Source of the DNA: Nocardia suismassiliense
Lineage (GTDB): Bacteria > Actinomycetota > Actinomycetes > Mycobacteriales > Mycobacteriaceae
DNA length: 64,000 nt
Direction of reading: 5' to 3'
Assembly: GCF_900269665.1 (NCBI RefSeq)
Contig: NZ_LT985361.1
Span: 1,562,428-1,626,427 of the forward strand
The notes under the pieces were generated by a model. That model was not told where the DNA came from, did no database searches, and worked only from the letters and a program-made list of their open reading frames with translations. The translations under genes and the position numbers were made by a program. Below are positions 35,686 through 44,378 of this stretch, one piece after another; the first letter of the stretch is position 1, and each line of letters starts with the position of its first letter.

Positions 35686-35739
35686 GTGTACAGCGTACAC
35701 CTTAGGGTTCTCGACAGAAGAGGTGTACGTCGTACACCT
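35686..35739. promoter_or_regulatory. two TetR-type operators between tetR and the DUF4386 gene
   Basis: Site 1: GTGTAC-AGC-GTACAC (35686-35700). Site 2: AGGTGTAC, GTC, GTACACCT (35721-35739), perfect over 8 bp each side. Both share the GTGTAC-N3-GTACAC core, with centres 37 bp apart. Site 1 is 21 bp from the tetR start and site 2 is 23 bp from the membrane protein ATG. Confidence 0.85.
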
Positions 35740-35762
35740 CGGTGTGCAGTGGAGGAGTCCCC

Positions 35763-36467
35763 ATGAACTCGATGAGAACGACGGCGGTGGTCGCGGGTGT
35801 GCTCTTCCTGATCACCGAGGTCGCTGCGGTGGCCGCCCTGCTGCTGTATCAGCCGGTGCTGTCCGATGCGAATTACGTTGTCGGCGCAGGCTCAGACGGT
35901 CGAGTGCTGCTGGGTGGGCTGCTCGAACTGGTCCTCGTCGCGGCCGTCATCGGCACCGCGACCGCGCTGTATCCGGTGCTGGAGCGGCACGGCAAAAGCT
36001 TGGCGCTCGGCTATCTATGCGCTCGGCTGCTCGAGGGTGCTGTCATCGCCGTAGGCACCGTGAGCGTGCTGTCGGTCGTGACATTGCGCAGAGATAGTGC
36101 GGGCATCGATGATCCAGCACTGATCACCGTGAGCAAAGCCCTTGTCGCCGTCCATGATTGGACCTTCTTGCTCGGGCCGAACTTCATCCTCGGTGCGAAC
36201 AGTCTGTTGCTGGCCACCCTGATGTACCGCTCCCGGCTGGTGCCACGGCCCATCGCCGTCCTCGGGTTGATCGGTGGCCCGCTCATCTGCCTGTCGGCGA
36301 CCGCCGTGCTGTTCGGGCTCTACGACCAGCTCTCCGCATGGGGATCCGTCGCCGCGCTGCCCGTCTTCGCGTGGGAGGTGAGCCTGGCGGTCTACCTGAT
36401 CGGCAAGGGGTTCGGACGGTCTGCGGGCGACACCCAGCCGGTGGCACGCCAGCTGGCTACCGCGTGA
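35763..36467 (+). CDS. DUF4386 family membrane protein
   Basis: 234 residues with about six hydrophobic helices, starting MRTTAVVAGVLFLITEVAAV, with GLLELVLVAAVIGTATALYPVL and a final FAWEVSLAVYLIGKGF, the recognisable DUF4386 pattern. Function unknown. GGAGGAG precedes the ATG. Control by the adjacent TetR through two palindromes suggests that it responds to a specific small molecule, so a protective or export-assisting role is a guess. Codon use is slightly less GC-rich at third positions than in the neighbours. Confidence 0.83.
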   Translation: MNSMRTTAVVAGVLFLITEVAAVAALLLYQPVLSDANYVVGAGSDGRVLLGGLLELVLVAAVIGTATALYPVLERHGKSLALGYLCARLLEGAVIAVGTVSVLSVVTLRRDSAGIDDPALITVSKALVAVHDWTFLLGPNFILGANSLLLATLMYRSRLVPRPIAVLGLIGGPLICLSATAVLFGLYDQLSAWGSVAALPVFAWEVSLAVYLIGKGFGRSAGDTQPVARQLATA

Positions 36468-36530
36468 AACTCCTTGGCTCAGTAGGCATTGAGTTCCGGT
36501 ACAAGCTACTGCCGTAGCCGAATGCCACGG

Positions 36531-38183
36531 TTATCGCGGACCGTTGTCCGGCGGGCTCGCCGTGACACCGGGGTCGGGTGGCTGAGACGAGCTGTCCGAC
36601 TCCGAGGCCTGCGTGACGCCCGGAATCCCGTCCTGCACCACGAAACTGGCGCGCGTGTGGATGGGGGCGCCTGGGCGGCGAATGTAGGGGACGACCCGGA
36701 AGTCGTTGCGCCACAGGGTGTGGTCCAATTCGACGCGGACATAGCCGCGTTGGGAGTTGAAGAATTTCAGGTCGGGGTTGGCGGCGAGGAGGTTGCGGCC
36801 GGATTCGGTCATGTCGGCACCGTCGCCGCCGCTGGAGATCGACGTTCCGATGAATTCCGATGCCACGACGGGGGATCGGGGGTCGGCGAAGTCTCGGCGC
36901 AGATCGGCCGCGTGGTTCTGGTGGCGGTCGCCGGTGATCACGACGAGGTTGGCCACGTTGCGGTCGGCGGCGGCGCCGAGTACGGCGTTGCGGTCGGCGA
37001 CGTATCCGTCCCAGGAGTCGGTGCCGACGGCGGTGACCGGGCCGGCGTCCTGGTCGGACTGGCCCATCGATACCTGGTTGCCGATGATCTGCCAGCGGGC
37101 CGGCGAGGTGGTGAAACCGTCGATCAGCCAATCGCGTTGCCGTGCACCCAATATCGTGCGATCGGCAGCGAACCGGTCGGTGCAGTCGATGACGGTGTTG
37201 CCGTCGCCGCAGGCCTGCTTGTCCCGGTATTGCCGGGTATCGAGCATGGTGATCTGGGCCAGGTCACCGAAGCCGTAGCGGCGGTGCAGGTGCATGCTCG
37301 GCCCGGCGGGCAGCTGGGCGATGCGCAGCGGTTGGTGTTCGTACATGGCTTGCAAGGCAGCGGCTTTGCGTCGGCGGAACACCGCCGGGATTCGATAGAT
37401 GTCGAAACCGAGTCCCGGTGCCTCGCCCGCCCAGTTGTTGTCGATCTCGTGATCGTCCATGGTGACCAGCCAGGGAAAGGCGGCGTGCGCGGCCCGCAGC
37501 GGTTCGTCGGCTTTGGTCTGGGCGTACCGCAGCCGATAGCCGGCCAGGTCAACGGCTTCGGCTTGCAGATGGGGTTCCATCGACATCCCCGCACGGCCGC
37601 GATTCCAGCCACGTTCGTAGATGTAATCACCGAGATGCACCACCAGATCGAGGTCTTCGTCGCTCATGTGCTGGTACGCGGTGTAGTAACCGGAACTCCA
37701 GGACTGGCACGAGGCGAAGGCGAACCGCATCCGTGCGGTGGGCTGCCCCGGCTGCGGTGCGGTACGTGTTCGCCCGACCGGCGAGAGCACCGACCCGGCC
37801 CGAAACCGATAGAAGTACCAGCGATCCGGCGCCAGCCCGGTGACCTCCGGGTGCACGCTGTGCGCCAATTCGCGCGTCGCGACCGCGGTCCCGCGCGTCA
37901 CCACCTGCCGGAAGTTCTCGTCATGCGCGACTTCGTATTCCACGGTCACCGGCCGTAACGGCATGCCGCCCAGCCCATCCGGCGCGAGCGGGTCCGGTGC
38001 GAGCCGCGTCCACAACACCACCCCGTCGGCCGTCGGTTCCCCCGACGCGACACCGAGACTGAATGGATCATCGGACCAGCGCGGCACCCGGAACGGCCCG
38101 CTACTGGCCGCCGCGGCACCCACCAGCACCGCAGCCGACCCGGCACCCCCGAATCTCAACAGTTGCCGTCGCGACAGACCCAT
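36531..38183 (-). CDS. phoD: PhoD-like alkaline phosphatase, Tat-exported
   Basis: 550-residue secreted metallophosphatase. The Tat signal SRRQLLRFGGAGSAAVL is at the N-terminus. A PhoD N-terminal beta domain (FSLGVASGEPTADGVVLWTRL) is followed by the metallophosphatase domain: FAFASCQ, HLGDYIYERG (Asp186), VTMDDHEIDNNW (Asp243, Asp244, His245), MLDTRQYRDKQ and VITGDRHQNH. It hydrolyses phosphate mono- or diesters outside the cell, typically with Ca and Fe, for phosphate scavenging. No Pho-box was identified. Confidence 0.92.
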   Translation of the reverse strand: MGLSRRQLLRFGGAGSAAVLVGAAAASSGPFRVPRWSDDPFSLGVASGEPTADGVVLWTRLAPDPLAPDGLGGMPLRPVTVEYEVAHDENFRQVVTRGTAVATRELAHSVHPEVTGLAPDRWYFYRFRAGSVLSPVGRTRTAPQPGQPTARMRFAFASCQSWSSGYYTAYQHMSDEDLDLVVHLGDYIYERGWNRGRAGMSMEPHLQAEAVDLAGYRLRYAQTKADEPLRAAHAAFPWLVTMDDHEIDNNWAGEAPGLGFDIYRIPAVFRRRKAAALQAMYEHQPLRIAQLPAGPSMHLHRRYGFGDLAQITMLDTRQYRDKQACGDGNTVIDCTDRFAADRTILGARQRDWLIDGFTTSPARWQIIGNQVSMGQSDQDAGPVTAVGTDSWDGYVADRNAVLGAAADRNVANLVVITGDRHQNHAADLRRDFADPRSPVVASEFIGTSISSGGDGADMTESGRNLLAANPDLKFFNSQRGYVRVELDHTLWRNDFRVVPYIRRPGAPIHTRASFVVQDGIPGVTQASESDSSSQPPDPGVTASPPDNGPR

Positions 38184-38337
38184 ACGTCAGGGTATATCGG
38201 CGGGCGGGGTGGCCGATCACCATCGTCGGATTCGATGAGCGTTTGCGACATGACCGTGAGCCAACAGGCCATTGGGACGCTCACTGTCGGCCCGTAGCGT
38301 GGCATACACCAGCCGATAGCGAGTGATTGGACGAAAG

Positions 38338-39144
38338 ATGACCATCGAAATCGGGGTAATTCTGCCCACCTCCGCCCCTGATCCCGCACAGCCGATCCTG
38401 GGGGATGTGCGGGCGAGTGCCCGTCTCGCCGAAGAGCTCGGCCTCGATTCGATCTGGTCCACCGATCATCTGGTGGCGAGCGCGCCGATGCTGGACAGCA
38501 CCGTCACGCTGGCCACCGCCGCTGCGGTCACCGAGCGCATCGGTATCGGCTTCAATGTCATGCTGCTGGCACTGCGTCCGGTCGCCTGGGCCGCCAAACA
38601 GATCAGTACCCTGCAACAGCTGTCCGGCAACCGGCTCGTGGTCGGTGTCGGCACCGGGAATCCGGCGCACGGCGACATCGGGTGGCGCGCGGCGGGTGCC
38701 TCTTACGCCGACCGTGGCCGGCGCACCGACGGGGCGTTGCGGGTGCTGCCCGGGCTCGTCACCGGACAGCCGACCGTGTTGGACGACGGGCTGGAGGTGA
38801 CCCTCGCGCCCGGTTCGGTGCTGCCGCCGGTTCTGGTGGCGGGCAACAGTGTCCGGGCGCGGCGCAGGGCAGCTACGTACGCCGACGGATGGATCACCAT
38901 CCAATCGGATCTGGAGCAGTTGACCAAAGACGTTGCCGAGCTGCAGGAGTTCGCCGCACAGCGCGAACGCGCGCCGCTGTCGGTCGCCGCCGTGGTTCCG
39001 GGGTTGCCCTCGGATGTCGACGAGGCGGCCGCCCAGCTGTCCGCCTTCGCGGCGCGGGGCGTAGGGCGAGCGATTCTTGTTCCGACCGGACCAGAATGGC
39101 AGCGGGACTACGAGTTCGCCGCGAAAGTTCGTGCGGCGCTGTAG
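38338..39144 (+). CDS. LLM class flavin/F420-dependent oxidoreductase
   Basis: 268 residues with a luciferase-like TIM-barrel pattern: IEIGVILPTSAP, LAEELGLDSIWSTDHL, LDSTVTLATAAAVTERIGIGFNV, LSGNRLVVGVGTGN and RAATYADGWI. In actinobacteria these use F420 or FMN; the GVGTGN loop and short length fit the F420 group. Weak ribosome site (GGA) before ATG 38338. Substrate unknown. It is divergent from phoD, with no shared operator evident. Confidence 0.87.
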   Translation: MTIEIGVILPTSAPDPAQPILGDVRASARLAEELGLDSIWSTDHLVASAPMLDSTVTLATAAAVTERIGIGFNVMLLALRPVAWAAKQISTLQQLSGNRLVVGVGTGNPAHGDIGWRAAGASYADRGRRTDGALRVLPGLVTGQPTVLDDGLEVTLAPGSVLPPVLVAGNSVRARRRAATYADGWITIQSDLEQLTKDVAELQEFAAQRERAPLSVAAVVPGLPSDVDEAAAQLSAFAARGVGRAILVPTGPEWQRDYEFAAKVRAAL

Positions 39145-39168
39145 ATCCGCGGTTACTTCTGGAAAGCC

Positions 39169-39204
39169 GAAGGCCGCCGACATCTTTCGGCGCGGACGGC
39201 CTTC
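39169..39204. terminator. hairpin terminator between LLM gene and low-complexity gene
   Basis: Arms GAAGGCCG (39169-39176) and CGGCCTTC (39197-39204) around an imperfect inner stem with a TTTC-containing loop, lying between convergent genes. Its sequence is closely similar to the perfect hairpin at 44329-44364. Confidence 0.7.
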
Positions 39205-39240
39205 GCCTTCAGTGCGAAAGGGCGAGGTGAGCTGGGGCGC

Positions 39241-40152
39241 TCAGCGTTCTGAACCACGTCGTGGCGGTGGCGTCGAAGTTCGCTGCCCAACAGGTCCGGT
39301 CGCTGGCCCCAACTTCAGCGGGCGGTATCCGGATGCCGTTGATTCGGTGCCCGCCGAAGTGTCGTCCTTGTCGGCTTTTTCGCCCGCGACGGGAGACGCG
39401 GCACTGAGCGAGGCCATTCCCGCACTGCCGGTGGCGATTCCGGCGGCGACACCCGCGCCGAGCGCGACGCCGAACGGGACGGCCGCGACGCTACCGGTGC
39501 CCGCCATCGCACTGCCGGTGCCCGCCATCGCGGCGAAGGGTGCTGCGGCCGCGCCTGCACCGGCCAGGCTCGCGCTACCGGTGCCCGCGGCCGCGCTGCC
39601 CGCGCCGAGCACGGCCAGCGGGGTGCCGAGTCCGCCGGTGGCGACGCTGCCGGAGGCGCCTGCCGCGGCGCTGCCGGTGCCGAGCAGTGCGGCGCCCGCA
39701 CCGAGGACCACCCCGAGGGGTGCGAGGGCGGCGCTGCCGGTGCCTGCGGCCGCGCTGCCGGTGCCGAGGAAGGCGGCCCAAGGTGCGGCGGCGACGCTGC
39801 CGGTCCCCAGGGCCGCGCTGCCGGTGCCGATCAGGGCGGCAAGGCCGAGTCCGAATGCCGCGCCACCGGTGCCGAGTGGGCCCGCGGTGTCGACGAGCCC
39901 CGGAAACAGCACGGAGTTGAGCACCGTGCGGCGGGGGCCCGCGGTGTCGACGAGCCCTGGAAGCAACACGGAGTTGAGCACTGTGCGGCGGGGGCTCGGA
40001 GCGTGTGTCGTGACGACCGCCGAGGTCGCGTAGGCCGCGATCGAATGCTGGTGCGGCACGGTGCTGGTCGGGGCCGACGCGGTGGCCGCCGCCGCGACGA
40101 GCGCGGGGCAGGTCAGCATGGTGGTGGCGATCGCCGTTCGGAGCACGTACAT
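39241..40152 (-). CDS. secreted Ala/Gly-rich low-complexity protein of unknown function
   Basis: 303 residues: signal peptide (VLRTAIATTMLTCPALVAAA), then a tandem pair of RRTVLNSVLxPGLVDTAGP units, then about 150 residues made of irregular GTGSAA/GAGSAA repeats alternating with hydrophobic AAPFAAM/PLGVVLG segments, and a polar Ser/Thr/Pro/Arg tail. The composition suggests a cell-wall or surface-exposed structural protein with beta-turn-rich repeats. I recognise no family; PE/PPE-like composition is superficial, as no PE or PPE motif is present. Confidence 0.72.
   Translation of the reverse strand: MYVLRTAIATTMLTCPALVAAAATASAPTSTVPHQHSIAAYATSAVVTTHAPSPRRTVLNSVLLPGLVDTAGPRRTVLNSVLFPGLVDTAGPLGTGGAAFGLGLAALIGTGSAALGTGSVAAAPWAAFLGTGSAAAGTGSAALAPLGVVLGAGAALLGTGSAAAGASGSVATGGLGTPLAVLGAGSAAAGTGSASLAGAGAAAAPFAAMAGTGSAMAGTGSVAAVPFGVALGAGVAAGIATGSAGMASLSAASPVAGEKADKDDTSAGTESTASGYRPLKLGPATGPVGQRTSTPPPRRGSER
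39881..39994 (-). repeat. 57-bp direct tandem duplication within the low-complexity gene
   Basis: Two adjacent copies (39881-39937 and 39938-39994) that differ at only a few bases, encoding two in-frame units of 19 residues (RRTVLNSVL...DTAGP). This is a recent duplication. Confidence 0.85.
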
Positions 40153-40324
40153 GGGTTGAGCGCCTTCCTCCCGGGCCTGCGCACGACGGCGTCGTGGCGT
40201 GGCCGACGATGTGTCCGGCGAGCACGTTCAAGATCAACCTACCGGCAACCTTCCGGGATTGATGGCACATTGCTATCGCAAAGACGGCGAGCCGGTTGTC
40301 CGGCGCGCCGTTACTGTCCAGGGC

Positions 40325-40720
40325 ATGGGAATCACGCTCAGCGACGCCACCATCGCCCTGCTCGACGGCAAGAACTACGCGGTACTGGCCACGCTCAACG
40401 CCGACGGCAGTCCGCAGACCTCCACGATGTGGGTGCTGCGCGACGGTGACGACCTGCTGTTCTCCACCCTGGAAGGCAGGCTCAAGCACCGCAACATGCT
40501 GCGCGACCCACGGGTCAGCGTCACCGTGCTCGACTTCGCCGACGGCCAGAACTACGTCGAGCTGCGCGGCCGGGCCACCATCACCCACGACGACGACCTC
40601 CGGGTCGGCCACCGGCTGTCGTGGAAGTACGACGGAAAGGACCACGACGAGCCCGCGCCGGGTCAGGTCCGGGTCGCGGTCCGCGTCGAGATCGACAAGG
40701 CGACCGGGTACGCAGCCTGA
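40325..40720 (+). CDS. PPOX class F420/flavin-dependent oxidoreductase
   Basis: 131 residues of the pyridoxamine-5'-phosphate-oxidase split-barrel fold: DGKNYAVLATLNADGSPQTSTMWVL, DDLLFSTLEGRLKHRNMLRDPRVSVTVLD and a GRATI strand. This matches the F420-binding group related to mycobacterial Rv1155. ATG 40325 is chosen at the domain start; an upstream in-frame GTG lies in the region before. It may reduce biliverdin-, quinone- or other small substrates with F420H2; unknown here. Confidence 0.87.
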   Translation: MGITLSDATIALLDGKNYAVLATLNADGSPQTSTMWVLRDGDDLLFSTLEGRLKHRNMLRDPRVSVTVLDFADGQNYVELRGRATITHDDDLRVGHRLSWKYDGKDHDEPAPGQVRVAVRVEIDKATGYAA

Positions 40721-40764
40721 CAACGGCGCCGCCGTTGGGCATGGTCGACACGCCATCAGACGCT

Positions 40765-40803
40765 GTGTCGAAGTCCTGTCCGGCGCCTCCGGCCGGACTT
40801 CGA
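40765..40803. repeat. dispersed intergenic palindromic element, copy A
   Basis: GTGTCGAAGTCC (40765-40776) and GGACTTCGA (40795-40803) form a hairpin containing CTCCGGCCGG. It shares the arms, the 17-nt stretch CTCCGGCCGGACTTCGA and a trailing GGGCCT with copy B at 57068-57131. It lies 45 bp after the PPOX stop and may also act as terminator. Confidence 0.65.
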
Positions 40804-40826
40804 TCCAGGGCCTAGGGTGAGTCGGC

Positions 40827-42650
40827 ATGGACACCGCCGCGATCGCGCCGACGAGGGTTGTGCCCATCGAGCGTTCGACGGTGCCGCCGGTTCGGCGTCG
40901 GCCCGGGCGCGTGCCACCCGTTGTCGCCGCGGCGGGATGTTTGATCCTGCTGCAACTCGCGCTGCGCGGTTGGGTGGCGGGCAGCGGCTACTTCTACTGG
41001 GACGACCTCATCCTGGTCGGCCGGGCGGGCCGATATCCGCTGCTCTCGGCGGACCTGCTGTTGCACGACCACGACGGGCATTTCATGCCGCTCGCCTTCG
41101 CCACCGCCTGGGTGGTGACGAAGGTGGCGCCCTTCGTCTGGGCCGTGCCGGTGATTTCGCTGCTGGTGTGGCAGCTCGCGGTGTCGCTGGCGATGCTCCG
41201 CGTGTTGTGGATCCTGCTCGGCGCCCGATGGGTGCTGCTCGTACCGCTCACGTTCTATCTGTTCTCACCGGTGACGTTGCCTGCGTTCGCCTGGTGGGCG
41301 GCCGCGTTGAACGCGCTGCCACTGCAATTCGCACTCGCCTGGGTCATCGGGGACGCGCTGCTCCTGATGCGCACCGGGCGCCACCGCTACGCCTGGTCCG
41401 GGATCGTCGTGCTCGCGGTGGCGTTGTTGTTTTTCGAGAAGTCGGTGATCGTCCCGTTCGTCGCCTTCGCCGTCGCGGTGCTCGCCCACTACGTCGACGG
41501 GCGGGAATCCGTTCGCGTGGTGCTGCGGCGTGGCCTGCGATTGTGGGTGGGTTCGGGCCTGGTGTTGCTCTGTTGGCTGGCCGGGTATCTGGCGGTGGTC
41601 GGTGTTTCCGGGGTGCACAACAACCCGCAGGGCATGCGCGACTGGCTGCCCAATACGACCTCGCTCGGTGTGGTGCCCGCACTGATCGGCGGACCGTGGC
41701 GCTGGGAGCGTTGGTTGCCCGCCGCGCCGTGGGCCGATCCGCCGAGTGGAGCGGTGATCGCGGCGTGGGTGGTGCTGATTTCGTTGGTGGCCCTGTCGAT
41801 TCGGGTACGCCGCCGGGTCTGGCCGGTCTGGCTGCTCGCCGCTGGGTATGTGCTGCTGATGCAGTTGCCCGTGGCGCTTGTTCGCGGCGGCCCGAACACC
41901 GCGGCCGAACTCATGCAGTCGCTGCGTTACTTCGCCGACCTCGGCGTGACATTGGCAGTCCTGGGTGCATTGATACTGCGGGCGAGTCCGCGCGGCAGCA
42001 CGCGCCTCGGCCCGCGTTTCGCAATTCCGCTGGTGGTGCTGTTCGTCGTGAGCAGTCTGTGCTCCACCTACACCTTCGTCCGATCCTGGCGCCCCAGCCC
42101 GGCCAAAACCTATGTCACCAACGTGAAGTCGGCCCTCGAGCACTGGGACGGCGTGCCACTGCTGGAACAGGAAGTCCCCTGGGACGTCCTGAATCCGCTG
42201 GCCTACCCGCAAAACCTGACCAGCCAGGTCCTCGCACCCCTCACCGCACCGGGCACCTTCGCCGACTCGACCCCGTACCTGCGCATGATCACCGACAGCG
42301 GCACCCTCGTCGAGGCACAGGTCTGGTGGAACCGCCACATCATCCCCGGCCCGGACCCCCACTGCGGCTACCGAATCGAGGGCGGCGCCAAAGTCCCTAT
42401 TCCACTCGACGGCCCCATGCTCGAGCACGAATGGACCGCCCAACTCAACTACCTCGCCAGCCGAGACGGGCAACTGGCCGTAGCTTTCGAACACGGCAAA
42501 ACCGTCGCCGTCCCGGTCCGTCAAGGACTCAACACCGTCTTCGTCCGACTGGTAGGCAGCGGCTCGGCCCTCCAAATCTCCTCCCGCACAGAGCACCTCG
42601 TCGCCTGCCTGGGTTCCGGACCGGTCGGCGTCGCCTCCTACGACAACTAG
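40827..42650 (+). CDS. polytopic membrane protein, GT-C glycosyltransferase-like, unknown function
   Basis: 607 residues. About ten to eleven transmembrane helices occupy residues 30-420, followed by an extracytoplasmic soluble domain of some 185 residues. The first loop contains YFYWDDLILVGRAG, reminiscent of the acidic DD motif in the first periplasmic loop of GT-C enzymes, and LLLHDHDGHFMPLAF follows. This suggests transfer of a lipid-linked sugar outside the membrane, but no specific family is recognised. The cytosolic N-terminus is Pro/Arg-rich. No SD is obvious before the ATG. Confidence 0.75.
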   Translation: MDTAAIAPTRVVPIERSTVPPVRRRPGRVPPVVAAAGCLILLQLALRGWVAGSGYFYWDDLILVGRAGRYPLLSADLLLHDHDGHFMPLAFATAWVVTKVAPFVWAVPVISLLVWQLAVSLAMLRVLWILLGARWVLLVPLTFYLFSPVTLPAFAWWAAALNALPLQFALAWVIGDALLLMRTGRHRYAWSGIVVLAVALLFFEKSVIVPFVAFAVAVLAHYVDGRESVRVVLRRGLRLWVGSGLVLLCWLAGYLAVVGVSGVHNNPQGMRDWLPNTTSLGVVPALIGGPWRWERWLPAAPWADPPSGAVIAAWVVLISLVALSIRVRRRVWPVWLLAAGYVLLMQLPVALVRGGPNTAAELMQSLRYFADLGVTLAVLGALILRASPRGSTRLGPRFAIPLVVLFVVSSLCSTYTFVRSWRPSPAKTYVTNVKSALEHWDGVPLLEQEVPWDVLNPLAYPQNLTSQVLAPLTAPGTFADSTPYLRMITDSGTLVEAQVWWNRHIIPGPDPHCGYRIEGGAKVPIPLDGPMLEHEWTAQLNYLASRDGQLAVAFEHGKTVAVPVRQGLNTVFVRLVGSGSALQISSRTEHLVACLGSGPVGVASYDN

Positions 42651-42665
42651 GGAGATGGGCCTGCC

Positions 42666-44174
42666 TCAGTTACCTCCGCAGGTGATGTCCGCGGGCGGGA
42701 CCAAGTCGATCAGATACGTCAGTACCGGGCCGTCGATGCACGAGTTGCCCTGCAACGCGGCACCGTGCACGAAACCGGTGTTGGTGATCAGTGCGGCGCC
42801 GAGATATTCGGCCAGGTTGCGTCCGCCTGCGTAGGCAGTGGCCGGATCGCCGGTCGTCGCCACGACCACGGTCTTCGGCAAGCCGGATACCGCAGGCACA
42901 TGGGGCTGAGAGGTCGGTGGTACCGGCCAGAAGGCGCAGAAGTTCAACGGTGCCTGGCCGGTGCCGGGGCCGTCGAAGAAGGCCGGCGCGGCTTCGCGGG
43001 CCCGGCGGTCGGCGGCAGCGGCGGCGGCTCGATCGTTATGCCGAAACCCATCGAGGCACTTCACCGCGTTGTGCAGGTCGGTGTCGGCAACGTCTGCCCA
43101 CTTGTCCGCAACGGTCAGCAAGGTGTCGCCGCGTCCCTGCGCCAGCTCGGCCAGACCCTTCGTCAGCACCGGCCAGGTCTGCTCGCTGTACAACAAACCG
43201 GTCACCGCTTCGAGCGCGTCAGGATAGGCGAGCCCGCGCGGATCGGCGGTGGCCGCGGGTCGCTTGATCAAGGGGTTGAGCAGGTTTCGCAGTCCGGTTG
43301 TCGCCTCAGCGCCGAGTGGGCAGCCCGGGTGCTCGGCGCAGTCGGCCGCGTAGGCCTCGAATGCTCGCTGAAAGCCCGCCACTGCGTACCGAGGATCGAG
43401 GAAGTCCGCCGCAGGGTCCATAGCCGCGTCCAGGACCATCGCACGCACCTGATTCGGAAACATCTCCGCGATGGCTGCGCCGATCTTGCTGCCATAGGAG
43501 CCCCCGAAGTAGGTCAGCTTCTCGTCACCGAGCACGGCGCGGATGACGTCGAAATCGTGGGCCACCTCTCTGGTTCCGACGTGGCCGAGCAATTCGAGGC
43601 CGGTGCGTTGCACACACTTCGCGGCATAGTCGGCGTGCTCCCATTCGGTCTGCGCGATACCCGTCGGTGACGTGTCGATATCGAGGTCTTGTCGCTGTGC
43701 CTGAGATTCCTCGGGAGTCAGGCACTCCACCTTCGGGGTCGATGCGCCGAGTCCGCGCACGTCGACCCCGATGACATCGAACCGTTGCGCCAACGCGGAC
43801 TTTTCGGCCAGCCGGCGCGGAAAAGCCAGTCCTGCGGCGCCCGGCCCACCCGGATTGGTCAGCACCGAGGCGACGCGCGCACCGCCGGCCCGCAGCCGCG
43901 AGATCGCGATCCGAGCGGTAGGTCCGTCGGGCCTGTCGTAATCGATGGGCACGGTTACCCGCGCGCACTCGATCCCCGCGGCAGTCAACCCCGCACCGCC
44001 CGCGTACTCGTCACACGAACCCCACTCCAGCGACTGCTTGTAGAACCGGTCCAACTCCGGATTCGAGGCGGCATGGACCGCACCGCCGCCGGTGACGACG
44101 AGCATCGCGGCGACCACACCGACCCGAATCGAAGCTCGTGCCGATCGGCTGCTTCCGCTGGGCCAGCTGAACAT
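42666..44174 (-). CDS. secreted alpha/beta hydrolase, Hip1/TAP-like, paralogue of the 32559 gene
   Basis: 502 residues with a Sec signal peptide (IRVGVVAAMLVVTGGGAVHAA) but, unlike its paralogue, no lipobox Cys. Shared blocks include GIECARVTVPIDY, ARIAISRLRA, LTNPGGPGA, DVRGLGASTP, LGHVGTxxVAxDxDVIRA and the nucleophile elbow FGGSYGSKIG (Ser226); the acid is in TTGDPATAY and the His in GFVHGAAL. The copies are clearly diverged, so the duplication is old. Codon use is somewhat less GC-rich than in adjacent genes. Likely an exported peptidase. Confidence 0.9.
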   Translation of the reverse strand: MFSWPSGSSRSARASIRVGVVAAMLVVTGGGAVHAASNPELDRFYKQSLEWGSCDEYAGGAGLTAAGIECARVTVPIDYDRPDGPTARIAISRLRAGGARVASVLTNPGGPGAAGLAFPRRLAEKSALAQRFDVIGVDVRGLGASTPKVECLTPEESQAQRQDLDIDTSPTGIAQTEWEHADYAAKCVQRTGLELLGHVGTREVAHDFDVIRAVLGDEKLTYFGGSYGSKIGAAIAEMFPNQVRAMVLDAAMDPAADFLDPRYAVAGFQRAFEAYAADCAEHPGCPLGAEATTGLRNLLNPLIKRPAATADPRGLAYPDALEAVTGLLYSEQTWPVLTKGLAELAQGRGDTLLTVADKWADVADTDLHNAVKCLDGFRHNDRAAAAAADRRAREAAPAFFDGPGTGQAPLNFCAFWPVPPTSQPHVPAVSGLPKTVVVATTGDPATAYAGGRNLAEYLGAALITNTGFVHGAALQGNSCIDGPVLTYLIDLVPPADITCGGN

Positions 44175-44328
44175 TCATACCCCTGTCGACTCGACCGCGG
44201 CGTACCGGATCGATCACGCCAGAAACGTATTCGTCGCGCAGCGACCGCTGGATGAGTGCGGACTCACGATCGAGGAGATCTCGGTGCCATTTGGTTGGCA
44301 GGCGTCAGTCGAGGTGTGCGCTAACGAC

Positions 44329-44364
44329 GAAGGCCGTCCGCATCTTTCGATGCGGACGGCCTTC
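44329..44364 (-). terminator. perfect 16-bp stem terminator of the sdh operon
   Basis: GAAGGCCGTCCGCATC (44329-44344), loop TTTC, and the exact complement (44349-44364), 14 nt after the sdhB stop. No U-tract. Confidence 0.85.
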
Positions 44365-44378
44365 GGGTGCCGGGAAGG

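Noticed and set aside
39241..40152. Classification of the Ala/Gly-rich secreted protein as a PE/PPE protein
   Set aside because: No Pro-Glu or Pro-Pro-Glu N-terminus, and it has a Sec signal peptide instead.
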